Origin: CBDFKQ01 sp965248855
Lineage (GTDB): Bacteria > Bacteroidota > Bacteroidia > Cytophagales > 172606-1
Direction of reading: 5' to 3'
DNA length: 64,000 bases
NCBI GenBank assembly: GCA_965248855.1
Contig: CBDFKQ010000011.1
Coordinates: 1-64,000 of the forward strand
Shown here: one piece after another, positions 18,958 through 28,600 of the stretch
Position numbering within the stretch: position 1 is the stretch's first letter
Layout of the letters: every line of letters begins with the position of its first letter
Notes under the pieces: generated by a model
The model's database searches: none
What the model was told of the DNA's origin: nothing
Seen by the model: only the letters and a program-made list of their open reading frames with translations
Position numbers and translations under genes: made by a program

Positions 18958-20253
18958 TTAAAAAAATTTGGAATTGGTAACAAAATTGAAATACTGTTGA
19001 GATTGAAAAAGATTATTTTGCATATTTATCAAATTCAATTGTGCAGTTTTATAAGATCTTATTTTATCTAAAAACTCTAGTAAACCAATAATTCTCTTGT
19101 TGTAGTTTTCAGCAGCCTTTATACTAATATTAGCAAGGCTTTCTCTATAACCTGTAGGGATATTATTAACTAAATTATAAAAATTTTTCAATTTATAATG
19201 TGCGTTTTTTACTTCACTATTTATTTGAAATTGTTGAGCTTCTAATGCTTTCTTTGAACTAGTAATGCCAATTTGAGCGATTTTTAAATTTCCCTGATTA
19301 CGATTAAAAATCGGTAATTGAAATGAAACATTTACTCCTGAATAATTGGGATATGCATTTCCATATGAATCAAAATCACCTCCAAAAGTAAAATCAGGGA
19401 TAGCATTTGCTTTTTGCAAGTTCAAATTCCTCCCGGCATTATTTATTTGTTCTAAAGATAATTTCACATCAGGCCTGCTAGCCATTGCCGAATCTAATGC
19501 ATGGTTTATATTTGGCAATAAAGTAGTTGGTTGTGGCATTCCATTTGGTGAAATATATTTCCCATTTTCAATACGTAATATAAGCTGCAATTGAATTTGG
19601 TCATCAGCAATTTGATTAAGGTAATCAGTAATTGAGGTTTGTATGGTTTGTAATTCAAATTCTAAACGGGTTACATCGTAAGCCGAAACTGCACCTCTTG
19701 AAAGTTGTTGTTTAAAAACCTCAACCTGCTCTTTCATTAATCTTTCTTCACTTAATAATAATATATATGATTGTTGATCATAATATAACTCAGAATATGA
19801 TGTATATAGATTGAAACGTAGGTTTCTTAATAAATCTTCAAATGCCAAAGCCTGAAGTTGTCTGTTGCTTTCAGCAAGTCTTACTAATTTACTTCGCTTG
19901 GCAGCCAAACTAACTAATTGTGTAATAGATGCCTGAAATTCTCCATTGTTATAAACTCCACTACCCTCCACATTTTTACCATAGTTAAATACTTTCTTTG
20001 TTGCAGGATTATAAAAATTAGTTTCAAAAAAAACAGTTGGGTTATACCAAAGTTTTGCTTGTGTGATATTGGCTTGCGCTGAACTAATATTAAACCTTTG
20101 GGCAAGGAGTTGATAATTTCTTTCAAGGAAAATCTTTTCTGCTTCAATTAATGATAAACTGATGGTATCATTAGATTGCTGGGCAACTACGGAAAGGTTT
20201 GTTAAGCCAAGTAAAAAAAATATGGCTATAAATCCGCGAATGAAATTAAACAT
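18958..20253 (-). CDS. TolC family outer-membrane efflux channel (CzcC-like)
   Basis: The 431-residue protein is the trimeric outer-membrane duct of the metal efflux system. It has a signal peptide (hydrophobic stretch ending in SVVAQQSND) and two long helical repeats rich in Ala, Gln and Asn. Typical segments are ISSAQANITQAKLWYNPT and NLNLQKANAIPDFTFGGDF, with the LPIFNRNQGNLK motif that marks the CzcC branch. It is the first gene of the operon channel-adaptor-pump on the minus strand, so the operon promoter should lie in 20254-20474. I see no convincing promoter box there. Confidence 0.9.
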   Translation of the reverse strand: MFNFIRGFIAIFFLLGLTNLSVVAQQSNDTISLSLIEAEKIFLERNYQLLAQRFNISSAQANITQAKLWYNPTVFFETNFYNPATKKVFNYGKNVEGSGVYNNGEFQASITQLVSLAAKRSKLVRLAESNRQLQALAFEDLLRNLRFNLYTSYSELYYDQQSYILLLSEERLMKEQVEVFKQQLSRGAVSAYDVTRLEFELQTIQTSITDYLNQIADDQIQLQLILRIENGKYISPNGMPQPTTLLPNINHALDSAMASRPDVKLSLEQINNAGRNLNLQKANAIPDFTFGGDFDSYGNAYPNYSGVNVSFQLPIFNRNQGNLKIAQIGITSSKKALEAQQFQINSEVKNAHYKLKNFYNLVNNIPTGYRESLANISIKAAENYNKRIIGLLEFLDKIRSYKTAQLNLINMQNNLFQSQQYFNFVTNSKFF

Positions 20254-20474
20254 AATAAAATGAAATGATTAAATAAGCTATAAAAATCAAAAAAAATGAT
20301 TCAAATCAGAAAAAGTATCAATAATTTTGCAAATATGGAGGAAAAATGATGACTTATAATTAAAATAACATTAAAAGTGAATTAAATTTATATAAATAAG
20401 AATGGCAAACTATAAGTGTTCATTTTTTTAAAATTTCTATTTTCTTTAATTTACTTTGTTTTTAAATTAAAAAA

Positions 20475-21677
20475 ATGACTTACGATATAATAATTATTGG
20501 AGGAGGAATTGTTGGGATGGCAACAGCACTTCAAATAAAAGAAAGAAACACAAAATTAAATGTATTGGTACTTGAAAAAGAAGATGTATTAGCTAAACAT
20601 CAAACCGGTAATAATTCCGGTGTCATCCATTCAGGCATTTATTATAAACCGGGGAGTTTAAAAGCAACAAATTGTATTAGAGGTTATAATCAATTAATTG
20701 ACTTTTGTAATAAAGAGGATATTAAATATGAACTGTGCGGTAAAATAATAGTCGCTACTCACGAACATGAAATGATTGCATTAAATAATATTTACGAACG
20801 AGGAATTGAGAATGGTTTACAAAATTTAAAAAGATTAAAATCTAAAGAAGAATTAAATGAATATGAGCCTTATGTAACCGGTATTGCCGGAATTGTGGTT
20901 CCTCAAACAGGAATTATTGATTATACTTTGGTTACAAACAAATATGCGGAAGTTTTTAAACGAAAAGCCGGTGAAATAAAATTAGGAGAAAAAGTTATAA
21001 ATATAAAAAATAAGCTTACAACTTCAGAAATCATAACTCAAAACACCACATATGAAGCAAAGCTAATAATTAATTGCGCAGGTTTAAATTGCGACGAAAT
21101 AGCTGCAATGAATAAAAATAAAATTGATTTTAGAATTATTCCTTTTCGTGGAGAATATTTTGAAATAAAACCGGAAAAAAATTACCTGGTAAAAAATCTA
21201 ATATATCCTGTTCCCGATCCAAGTTTTCCATTTCTGGGTGTTCATTTTACAAGAATGATAAATGGAGGTATTGAAGCAGGACCAAATGCTGTTTTCGCTT
21301 TAAAAAAAGAAGGTTATAAAAAAACAGATTTTGTATTAGGTGATGTTGCGCGTTCGATAAGCTGGAAGGGTTTTCAAAAAGTAATGTTTAAATATTGGAA
21401 AATGGGTTTGGGTGAATACTATCGTTCATTTTCAAAAACAGCGTTTACAAAAGCATTACAAAAATTAATACCCTCTATTCAAGAAAACGATTTAATACCC
21501 GGTGGAGCAGGTGTAAGAGCTCAGGCTTGTGATAGAAATGGAGGTTTAATAGATGATTTTTTAATTTTAGAAGATCAGTTTATTATAAATGTTGGTAATG
21601 CTCCATCACCGGCTGCCACATCATCATTATCTATTGGGCAAACAATTGCTGAAATGGCTATTAAAAGGTTTAATTAA
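20475..21677 (+). CDS. lhgO: L-2-hydroxyglutarate oxidase
   Basis: This FAD enzyme oxidises L-2-hydroxyglutarate to 2-oxoglutarate. In E. coli it passes electrons to the membrane quinone pool and takes part in glutarate breakdown, while elsewhere it repairs a metabolic side product. The 400 residues begin with the FAD-binding motif IIIGGGIVGMATAL. The family-specific segment QTGNNSGVIHSGIYYKPGSLKA (in two parts, about residues 43-65) is intact, as are FRGEYFEI and the C-terminal GGAGVRAQACDR. It precedes the PAP2 gene by 5 bases, probably as one transcript, although the two functions are unrelated. The metabolite-repair role seems likelier since no glutarate genes are near. Confidence 0.9.
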   Translation: MTYDIIIIGGGIVGMATALQIKERNTKLNVLVLEKEDVLAKHQTGNNSGVIHSGIYYKPGSLKATNCIRGYNQLIDFCNKEDIKYELCGKIIVATHEHEMIALNNIYERGIENGLQNLKRLKSKEELNEYEPYVTGIAGIVVPQTGIIDYTLVTNKYAEVFKRKAGEIKLGEKVINIKNKLTTSEIITQNTTYEAKLIINCAGLNCDEIAAMNKNKIDFRIIPFRGEYFEIKPEKNYLVKNLIYPVPDPSFPFLGVHFTRMINGGIEAGPNAVFALKKEGYKKTDFVLGDVARSISWKGFQKVMFKYWKMGLGEYYRSFSKTAFTKALQKLIPSIQENDLIPGGAGVRAQACDRNGGLIDDFLILEDQFIINVGNAPSPAATSSLSIGQTIAEMAIKRFN

Positions 21678-21682
21678 AAATT

Positions 21683-22270
21683 ATGTTTGAAAAGCTTAAT
21701 GAAATTGATACCCGGGCCTTACTTTACCTGAATAGTTTTCATAATGACTTTATAGATGAAATAATGTTTTTAATATCCAATGATAAAATTTGGATTCCAT
21801 TTTACTTGATTATTATTATTTTTTTATTTAAAATTTTTAATTGGAAAAAAGCTCTTTTAATAGTTACATGTTTAGTATGTGTCGTCGCACTATCTGATCG
21901 AATTTCATCCGGGTATTTCAAACCAACATTCAAACGATACAGGCCTACACACGAGCAGGCTATTATGGAAAAAATCCACACTGTTCATGATTATAGAGGT
22001 GGTGATTATGGTTTTATTTCATCACATGCTGCAAATACTTTTGGCCTTGCTATGTTTCTTTTTTTAACCTTACATAAAAAATTTAAAAATATCGGCAGGT
22101 TATTTTTATGGGCCGGTGTCGTATCCTATAGCAGAATATATTTAGGTGTTCATTATCCTTTAGACATTTTAACAGGTGCTTTATTGGGTGTTTTGCTTGC
22201 TCTGATCTTTTTCCGGATTTATTTAAAATGCCTTCATAATATATTTAAAGAAGATCAAATAAATCTTTGA
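21683..22270 (+). CDS. PAP2-family phosphatase, integral membrane
   Basis: This 195-residue protein has about five to six membrane segments and the three PAP2 motifs: KPTFKRYRP (K-x6-RP), SSHAAN in place of PSGH, and SRIYLGVHYPLD (SR-x5-H-x3-D). Such proteins dephosphorylate lipid phosphates at the membrane, for example undecaprenyl diphosphate or phosphatidylglycerol phosphate. Ser in place of Pro-Ser-Gly at motif 2 occurs in some members and keeps the catalytic His. The gene overlaps the 3' end of the convergent bshB1 gene by 26 bases, so there is no room for a terminator between them. The substrate is not predictable. Confidence 0.85.
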   Translation: MFEKLNEIDTRALLYLNSFHNDFIDEIMFLISNDKIWIPFYLIIIIFLFKIFNWKKALLIVTCLVCVVALSDRISSGYFKPTFKRYRPTHEQAIMEKIHTVHDYRGGDYGFISSHAANTFGLAMFLFLTLHKKFKNIGRLFLWAGVVSYSRIYLGVHYPLDILTGALLGVLLALIFFRIYLKCLHNIFKEDQINL

Positions 22271-22961
22271 CTCCTATTTGCCTTTCAACAGTAAAACCTT
22301 CTCCATAAGTTGTTCCGATTGTTCTTCCAAAATCTCTTGCACGGCCTTCGATAAAATGAATAAAATCAGGGGATGAAAGTGTGGTTTGTGGTTCGTTAAG
22401 ATTGGGATTGTGAAATTGAGTGTTAAAAGCTTTTATTGCTTCCATTTTTTTATCCCAAAAGGGAGTAATATCAAAAATAAAATCAGGAGTTATATATCTG
22501 TCTTGTATGTAGTGATACACTACCTTAGGCCTCCAAGTTTCCTGTTTTTCACCATCTAAAAGTGTTTCAATTTTTCTTAATCCGGATAAAAAACATGCAT
22601 CAGTTGCTAAACCAGATCCTTTGCCGTGATCAATATGGCGATCAGTAACTGCATTTGCAATAACAATATCAGGTTGATATTTTCTGATAACAGAAATTAA
22701 TTTAAGTTGTGAGTCTTTATCATTTTTAAAAAATCCATCCGGTAATTTCAAATTTTCCCGCGCAGACAACATTAAAATTTTAGAAGCATTCTCAGCTTCG
22801 CTTTTACGGGTAATTGCAGTTCCTCTCGTTCCAAGTTCACCTTCAGTAAAATCAACAACGCCAACTTTTTTTCCCATTGCTACATGCGCAAGTATAATTC
22901 CACCTGCACCTAATTCTGCATCATCGGGGTGTGCAGCCATTACAAGAATATCTAATTTCAT
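22245..22961 (-). CDS. bshB1: Bacillithiol biosynthesis deacetylase BshB1
   Basis: BshB1 removes the acetyl group from N-acetylglucosaminyl malate, the second step in making bacillithiol, the low-molecular-weight thiol of many Bacteroidota and Firmicutes. The protein has 238 residues. The zinc-binding AHPDDAELGAGG is at about 10-21, followed by DFTEGELGTRGT, DGFF, and DRHIDHGKG with the second metal His. The tail GRTIGTTYGEGFTVER is characteristic of BshB1 and absent from general LmbE proteins. bshA and bshC are not in the window. The 3' end overlaps the convergent PAP2 gene. Confidence 0.92.
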   Translation of the reverse strand: MKLDILVMAAHPDDAELGAGGIILAHVAMGKKVGVVDFTEGELGTRGTAITRKSEAENASKILMLSARENLKLPDGFFKNDKDSQLKLISVIRKYQPDIVIANAVTDRHIDHGKGSGLATDACFLSGLRKIETLLDGEKQETWRPKVVYHYIQDRYITPDFIFDITPFWDKKMEAIKAFNTQFHNPNLNEPQTTLSSPDFIHFIEGRARDFGRTIGTTYGEGFTVERQIGVKDLFDLL

Positions 22962-23027
22962 TTAAAAATGTTTTAAAAACTTTAACGGTAAGAAGAATGC
23001 TAAAAGTTCTTTATGGGAATAAATTTT

Positions 23028-24053
23028 TTATCTAACTCGTATTGTTCTTCCTGCACGTAAGAGCGTGCGAGGAGAAATTCCATTAAGGCGACAAATATAG
23101 TTTATTGAAGAGCGATATTTACGGGCAATATGACCCAGTGTTTCTCCATTTCTGATGCGGTGGTAAACTGCCTGGCGAAACATATAACTATGTTGAAGAG
23201 AACCTGCGGTGCCAAAATAGGAAAAATGTTCTTTTGTTAAAGTAAAGTTTTCATCTTTTAAATGACCACCATTTGTAAAATCATAAATATAAGCAGGATT
23301 AAATGGATCTCCCTGATATCTGATTTCGTAATGTAAATGCGGGCCCGAACTATGACCTGTACTTCCTCCCCAACCAATCAAATCTCCTGCTTTAACTTTT
23401 TGTCGTGCCGTTACCAATTGCTTACTTAAATGCCCGTAAAGTGTTTCAAGTCCGTTATCGTGCCTTATTAATACATAATTTCCAAATCCGGATCCATCCC
23501 ACCTCACTATTCGCACAATGCCGTCAAATGCTGCTTTAACGGAATCACCTGTGTTTAATGCCAAATCGGTTCCATAATGAAAACGATACCATCTATATGC
23601 AAATGGTGAAGTAACATAACTCCTGTTTAAAGGAAAGGCCCAGTGATGCTTTTCGTCATATAATCTGATTTTAACCGTATCTTTAAATTCGTGTGGATTT
23701 TTTTTATAAGGATCAATATTGTAGGTATCCCAATAAGCATAATAAGTAGCTGCAGTTAAATAAACACTGTCTACTAATATTTCTTCGCGAATTTCAACCA
23801 GCTCCGGTTCACCGCCATCTTCCATTAAAGTATCCTCTTCTACTATTGAATGCTCTTTTTTAGGATCGAATTGGTATTGAGAGTTATTAGAAGTTTTTTT
23901 TGTAGGGTTTATCTGTGTTGTAATTGTTTTTTTCTTTGTATTATTCTTACCTTTTATTTGTAGATTTTTATGAAACTTTCCTCTTTCCTGGGCATTTAAA
24001 GTTAAAAGAGAAAAAATAAACAGTAATAATATATATATAATTTTAATGCGCAT
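23028..24053 (-). CDS. M23 family metallopeptidase with C-terminal LysM domain
   Basis: This secreted zinc peptidase of the lysostaphin type would cut peptidoglycan cross-bridges in the periplasm. Its 341 residues contain a signal peptide (ending LTLNAQERG), a Lys/Thr-rich linker, an acidic stretch, the M23 domain (about 170-275, with HYGTDLALN and the paired HLHYE zinc ligands) and a C-terminal LysM (about 298-341, YHRIRNGETLGHIARKY) that binds glycan. All zinc ligands are present, so it should be active. In related bacteria the LysM domain more often sits in front of the peptidase; here it is at the C-terminus. The gene stands alone. Confidence 0.88.
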   Translation of the reverse strand: MRIKIIYILLLFIFSLLTLNAQERGKFHKNLQIKGKNNTKKKTITTQINPTKKTSNNSQYQFDPKKEHSIVEEDTLMEDGGEPELVEIREEILVDSVYLTAATYYAYWDTYNIDPYKKNPHEFKDTVKIRLYDEKHHWAFPLNRSYVTSPFAYRWYRFHYGTDLALNTGDSVKAAFDGIVRIVRWDGSGFGNYVLIRHDNGLETLYGHLSKQLVTARQKVKAGDLIGWGGSTGHSSGPHLHYEIRYQGDPFNPAYIYDFTNGGHLKDENFTLTKEHFSYFGTAGSLQHSYMFRQAVYHRIRNGETLGHIARKYRSSINYICRLNGISPRTLLRAGRTIRVR

Positions 24054-24226
24054 GTTTATAAAAAAGTATCAAAAATTTTAAAAACTGGTGATACCGGTTA
24101 ATGATGTTGTGAAAAAAATTAAAAAAATTTTCGCAAATTAACAAAATTAATTTAATCTAAACGCAACTAATCCTTTCTTAAATTAGATTGAAACAAAAGT
24201 GTTCGTAAAAACAAAACGTTTTTACT

Positions 24227-24844
24227 TTAGATTTTAATATCTGCCAGAGCAAAATATAATAATTTTAAACCAAATGCTATTAAACCTATCCCTGCTATTC
24301 TGTTCATCCACTTTAATATATTTGGTGTAAGTAATTTACTCAGCTTGGTTGCAATAAGGGTTTTTAATAAATCACCTGAGAAAGTAGTAATGATTAAGCC
24401 TGAGAAAAAAATGTAAATTTCGCTTAATTTATAATCAGGGCTTACTCCACCTATCACACCTACCCAAAAAATTAAAACAAAAGGATTAATAGCATTTAAA
24501 GCAAAGCCCTTTAAAATATACCTGAGTACACCCCTTCTCTCTTCAATGGGAACATCTGATTTTGGTTTTATCGGCCTTAAAAAATTTATTACACCAAATA
24601 CAACCATTAGCGATCCGCCCACTATTCCTAAAATATCTTTAAAACGGGCGGAATCCAATAAGTTTGATAAACCCACATAGCAGATAATAATATATATTAT
24701 ATCGCTTAACGAAATCCCAACTGCCAACCAAGCTCCTGCTTTAAAACCTTTTCTGATACTTGTTTGTATTAATGCAAAAAAAACAGGCCCTATAAGTAAA
24801 GCCAATAATAAACCCAGACCAATGCCTTTAAAAAAAACTGCCAT
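24227..24844 (-). CDS. LysE family transporter
   Basis: The 205-residue protein is a six-segment inner-membrane exporter of the LysE/RhtB family. Such proteins export amino acids or their analogues. The first segment (GIGLGLLLALLIGPVFFAL) with the conserved Gly-Pro, followed by the polar loop QTSIRKGFKAGAWLAVGI, is the family signature. A second Asn-Pro motif (NAINPFVLIFWVGV) lies near 115. Six hydrophobic stretches can be counted. The substrate cannot be predicted. It lies alone between the M23 peptidase and GH3-like genes, with a weak 8-bp hairpin directly after its stop. Confidence 0.8.
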   Translation of the reverse strand: MAVFFKGIGLGLLLALLIGPVFFALIQTSIRKGFKAGAWLAVGISLSDIIYIIICYVGLSNLLDSARFKDILGIVGGSLMVVFGVINFLRPIKPKSDVPIEERRGVLRYILKGFALNAINPFVLIFWVGVIGGVSPDYKLSEIYIFFSGLIITTFSGDLLKTLIATKLSKLLTPNILKWMNRIAGIGLIAFGLKLLYFALADIKI

Positions 24845-25009
24845 TTTAAAAAATTAAATTAAACTCGCTTCTTGTTATAGTCGAGCCTTTATTATTAAGG
24901 TTTAGATTAGTAACTTTATTTTTCAAAAATTCAATAAAGGGCTATATTAGTAAATTTTAGATTTTATATCCTTAAATAAATTCTGAATTTTTTTTACTGA
25001 TTAAATTTT

Positions 25010-26575
25010 TTATTTACTGCTATTTAAAAAGCTCTCCCATTCTTCATACATTGCTTTTTTTAGAACCCTGGGAAATTTGTGCTGACCACCTATTTTACCT
25101 TTTATTTTCATCCATTCATAAAAAGTTTCCGTAGGTAAAATTTTAACATAAACATCTTTTAATGCAGCAGTCCTTTCAACAGCGTAATCATCATTTAAAG
25201 ACTTTAATTTTTCATCAATACTCTTTCTTAATTTTTCTTCATCAACATAATCATCAGTTCCAATGTACCACTGGTGCGCAAAGAGCGATCCATGAGGAAC
25301 ACCGGCAACAGCAAATTCTTTAACTGAAATATTATAATCTTCTGAAATTTGTTCAATAGCCTGGTTCATGTTTTCAACGGACAGGTGTTCACCGCATAAA
25401 CTGATATAATGTTTAGTTCTTCCTGTAATTACTATTTCTGATTCTGCAATTGAAGTAAATTTTATCACATCACCAATTAAATATCTCCATGCGCCAGCAC
25501 ATGTAGTAAGCAATAAAGCGTAATCTTTCCCTTCTTCAACTTCTGTAATCATTAATGTTTGAGGATTTTTTGCCATATTTCCCTCACCATCAAAGTTATC
25601 TTCGTTAAAAGGCACAAATTCAAAAAATATACCATTATCCAATATCAGTTTCATCGCCCGTGTATCCGGCCTTTGCTGAAAAGCAATAAACCCTTCTGAA
25701 GCCAAATACGTATCGATATATATTATAGAATGAGAAAGCAGCTTTTCAAAACTTTTTTTATAAGGTTCGAATGAAACGCCTCCATGAGCCATCACACCCA
25801 AATTAGGCCAAATTTCATGAATAGATTTAACGTTATAATGACTTACTATCTTTTCAATTAAAATTAAAAGCCAAACCGGAGAACCAACTAAAAAACCAAT
25901 ATCCCAACTTGGTGCACCCAATACTATTTGATGTAATTTTTTTTCCCAATCTGTATTTTGTGCTATTTTTTTGCCCGGTTTATAAAAATGTTGAAACCAA
26001 AAAGGAATTTGTTTAGCCGATATGCCACTTAAATCCCCTTCATAATAACTTGTCATACGTTTGAGATTGGTGCTGCCACCCAACATAAGCATTCCTGTTT
26101 CAAATAATTCGGGGGGTAACTGTGGGTAATTGGATAGAGATAAAATTTGATCAATGCTGCTTTTGCGGATGGCCTTACTCATTGATTTTGTAATTGGGAT
26201 ATATTTACTGGCAGTTTCTGATGTGCCACTGCTTAATGCAAAATATTTTACTTTCCCGGGCCAACACACATCGGCTTCACCTTCTTTAGCCTTATGCCAC
26301 CATTCACTATAAATTTCGTTGTAAGAATATGTGGGGATTTGTTTTTTAAAACGATCATAAAAAGAATTTCCTGTTACAAATTTCAAGTCGGTAACAATGG
26401 AAGTAAAATCGTAAGCCTGACCAAATAAAGTATATTCTGCCTTTCGTAATAATTTGAAAAGTTGTTTTTTCTGTAGGGATCCCGGGGAAGGTTTTTTTCT
26501 TCTCTTATTGATAGTTTCTTGCAACTTAGTCCTCAATTCTATTCCTTTCTTAAGCAAATTTCCAATAATGGGCAT
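25010..26575 (-). CDS. GH3 family protein
   Basis: This 521-residue protein belongs to the GH3 superfamily, known in plants as acyl-acid amido synthetases that join jasmonate or auxin to amino acids through an adenylate. Homologues are common in Bacteroidota but their substrates are not established. The ATP-binding loop SSGTSETASKYIPIT is near residue 110, TYLASEGF is near 295, and the C-terminal GDVIKFTS and GRTKHYISLCGEHLSVENM are as expected. The full length and motifs suggest an active adenylating enzyme. The usual annotation 'auxin-responsive promoter' refers to the plant gene and has no meaning here. It is a single gene with no informative neighbours. Confidence 0.87.
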   Translation of the reverse strand: MPIIGNLLKKGIELRTKLQETINKRRKKPSPGSLQKKQLFKLLRKAEYTLFGQAYDFTSIVTDLKFVTGNSFYDRFKKQIPTYSYNEIYSEWWHKAKEGEADVCWPGKVKYFALSSGTSETASKYIPITKSMSKAIRKSSIDQILSLSNYPQLPPELFETGMLMLGGSTNLKRMTSYYEGDLSGISAKQIPFWFQHFYKPGKKIAQNTDWEKKLHQIVLGAPSWDIGFLVGSPVWLLILIEKIVSHYNVKSIHEIWPNLGVMAHGGVSFEPYKKSFEKLLSHSIIYIDTYLASEGFIAFQQRPDTRAMKLILDNGIFFEFVPFNEDNFDGEGNMAKNPQTLMITEVEEGKDYALLLTTCAGAWRYLIGDVIKFTSIAESEIVITGRTKHYISLCGEHLSVENMNQAIEQISEDYNISVKEFAVAGVPHGSLFAHQWYIGTDDYVDEEKLRKSIDEKLKSLNDDYAVERTAALKDVYVKILPTETFYEWMKIKGKIGGQHKFPRVLKKAMYEEWESFLNSSK

Positions 26576-26741
26576 ATTCCAAATTAATTTTAAATAAGAT
26601 TTTACGCTAACAATATAAATTATTTAAAGTAAAAGATTGGCAAAAATAAGATTAATTCATCTGTTTGAAAAAATATTTATTAAAATCAATTGAATAATTG
26701 TAGGTTTTTTTAATTAATTATAACCTTCCCCTTCTTCAAAA

Positions 26742-26773
26742 TTATGAATATATCAATATTGATAAAACGATAA
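26742..26773 (-). repeat. Copy A of a dispersed 31-base AT-rich repeat
   Basis: Read on the minus strand, it matches copy C (40017-40047) at 29 of 31 positions. The core TATCAATATTGATA is a perfect palindrome. It lies about 90 bases upstream of the aldolase gene. Confidence 0.55.
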
Positions 26774-26817
26774 ATGGTTTCTATAAAAAATCTACTCGCA
26801 TTTGAAAAAAAACATTC

Positions 26818-26825
26818 TATTTTTG
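26818..26825 (+). promoter_or_regulatory. Possible -7 element of the aldolase gene
   Basis: TATTTTTG fits TAnnTTTG, 36 bases before the start codon. No TTG occurs at the usual distance upstream, so this is weak. Confidence 0.3.
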
Positions 26826-26861
26826 TAATTGATTTTAATAAACCCTAAATAATTTTTGATT

Positions 26862-27521
26862 ATGAAATTTTTTATTGATACAGCTAACCTTGCAGAAATT
26901 CAGGAAGCTTACGAATTTGGTGTGTTAGATGGTGTTACAACTAACCCTTCATTAATGGCAAAAGAAGGTATTGCGGGAAAAAATAATATCTTAGAGCATT
27001 ATAAAAAAATATGTGAGATTGTTAAAGATGGTGATATAAGTGCTGAAGTAATTTCTTTGGATTTTGCAGGAATGATTAAAGAAGGAGAGGAATTGGCAGA
27101 ACTGCACGAAAATATTGTGGTAAAAGTACCGATGACAAGGGATGGAGTAAAAGCATTAAAATATTTTTCTGATAACGGAATCAGAACAAACTGTACACTT
27201 GTTTTTTCTGCAGGACAGGCATTATTAGCTGCAAAAGCCGGTGCTGATTATGTTTCACCTTTTATTGGCAGGTTGGATGATGTTTCAACAGATGGATTGG
27301 CATTAATTGAACAAATACGAACTATTTATGATAATTACGGTTTCCCAACCGAAATATTGGCTGCTTCTGTTCGACATGTTATGCATATAGTAGAATGTGC
27401 AGAAATTGGAGCCGATGTAGTTACATGCCCTTTAAATGTAATTTTAGCCTTATTAAAACATCCTTTAACTGATATTGGTTTGGAAAAATTTATGGCCGAT
27501 CACAGAAAAGTAAATGGCTAA
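26862..27521 (+). CDS. fsa: Fructose-6-phosphate aldolase / TalC-type transaldolase
   Basis: This small transaldolase-family enzyme forms a Schiff base and either cleaves fructose 6-phosphate or acts as a transaldolase. With the ATG at 26862 it has 219 residues, the usual length; a TTG start six bases upstream adds nothing. GVTTNPSL at 24-31 and the catalytic Lys88 in VVKVPMTRDG are visible, with NCTLVFSAGQALLAAKAGA and VSPFIGRLDD behind them. In Bacteroidota this protein is usually taken as the working transaldolase of the pentose phosphate pathway. The aldolase and transaldolase activities cannot be separated by eye. A small conserved gene follows 55 bases later. Confidence 0.9.
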   Translation: MKFFIDTANLAEIQEAYEFGVLDGVTTNPSLMAKEGIAGKNNILEHYKKICEIVKDGDISAEVISLDFAGMIKEGEELAELHENIVVKVPMTRDGVKALKYFSDNGIRTNCTLVFSAGQALLAAKAGADYVSPFIGRLDDVSTDGLALIEQIRTIYDNYGFPTEILAASVRHVMHIVECAEIGADVVTCPLNVILALLKHPLTDIGLEKFMADHRKVNG

Positions 27522-27576
27522 AATAAATGTATGCATTTAGAATTTCTTTTTAGCAACCTAATTTATATGGTTTGAA

Positions 27577-27780
27577 ATGTATATTATAAAAGTAAAAGGG
27601 AAGGCTAAAATTCCGGATTATATTCAATTGAGGGATGATAATTTTGTTTTGATAGCTTATTTTCGGGCGGATAGACCACTAAAAAACTTAATTAAATATG
27701 GTTTGGAAGAGAAAGAAGAGGCATTAAAAAATTTAATTGAAAATTTACCTTTTGGAAAATTACAATTATTAAATATTTAA
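27577..27780 (+). CDS. Small protein of unknown function
   Basis: This 67-residue soluble protein has a beta-strand start (MYIIKVKGKAKIPDYIQLRD), a central FVLIAYFRAD strand and a charged helix (LEEKEEALKNLIENL). I know of no function. It lies between the aldolase and the FtsE-like ATPase genes in the same direction, 55 bases after the former and 43 before the latter, and could be transcribed with both. Its composition and even codon use look like a real gene. Confidence 0.65.
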   Translation: MYIIKVKGKAKIPDYIQLRDDNFVLIAYFRADRPLKNLIKYGLEEKEEALKNLIENLPFGKLQLLNI

Positions 27781-27823
27781 ATATTAATGATTATATCTAA
27801 AAATTAATTTTTAAAGTTCTGCA

Positions 27824-28540
27824 ATGCAGAATCTTATTATTCCTATGCAAAGAGTCTTGGAAATATTAAATGCAGATATTTTTGTCGAAAAAGACAAAAA
27901 AGTGTTGTCGAATGTAGATTTTTCCATTGATCAAGGCGAGTTTGTTTATTTAATTGGGCGAACAGGCAGCGGTAAAAGTTCTTTATTAAAAACATTATAT
28001 GCCGATCTTTCGATTTATACCGGTAAAATAAATATTGCAGGTTTTCTTCTCAACGATATTTCTTCAAAGCAAATCCCATTTCTCAGGCGTAAAATCGGGA
28101 TAATTTTTCAAGATTTTCAACTGTTTTTCGATCGCAATGTAGAAGAAAATCTGATTTTTGTGATGCAGGCCACCGGATGGAAAGATAAAACATTAATGAA
28201 GCATAAAATTGCCGAAGTATTAATGAGTGTAGGTTTAAGTGGATCCGGTAAAAAATATCCGCATCAAATGTCGGGTGGTGAACAGCAAAGAATAGTAATT
28301 GCCCGATCTCTTTTAAATTCTCCCGAAATACTTCTTGCTGACGAACCAACAGGTAACCTAGACCCTAAAGTAGCCGAAGAAATTTTACAATTATTTTTAG
28401 AAATAAATAAAAAAAATGGGATGGCGGTATTAATGGCTACACATAATTTTAATTTTCTGGAAAGATATCCTGCACGAATGCTTAAATGTGAACAGGGTAT
28501 TGTATTGGATAGTGGTTTAACAGCAGAAGTGGAAAAATAG
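27824..28540 (+). CDS. FtsE-like ABC transporter ATP-binding protein
   Basis: The 238-residue ATPase resembles FtsE, which works with the membrane protein FtsX to control peptidoglycan hydrolases at division. Walker A GRTGSGKSS is near residue 47, the Q loop lies in IIFQDFQLFFDRNVEENL, the signature MSGGEQQR is near 147 and Walker B LLADEPTGNLD near 170, so it should hydrolyse ATP. The phrase FQDFQLFFDRNVEENL is the family-specific part. ftsX is not adjacent here, which is common in Bacteroidota. A LolD-type lipoprotein exporter ATPase is the main alternative. The second in-frame ATG (27845) could also be the start. Confidence 0.8.
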   Translation: MQNLIIPMQRVLEILNADIFVEKDKKVLSNVDFSIDQGEFVYLIGRTGSGKSSLLKTLYADLSIYTGKINIAGFLLNDISSKQIPFLRRKIGIIFQDFQLFFDRNVEENLIFVMQATGWKDKTLMKHKIAEVLMSVGLSGSGKKYPHQMSGGEQQRIVIARSLLNSPEILLADEPTGNLDPKVAEEILQLFLEINKKNGMAVLMATHNFNFLERYPARMLKCEQGIVLDSGLTAEVEK

Positions 28541-28600
28541 ATTTTTTTTTTTTGAAGTGAATAATTTTTAAAGAAATTGACTAAACAGATCCTACAATAT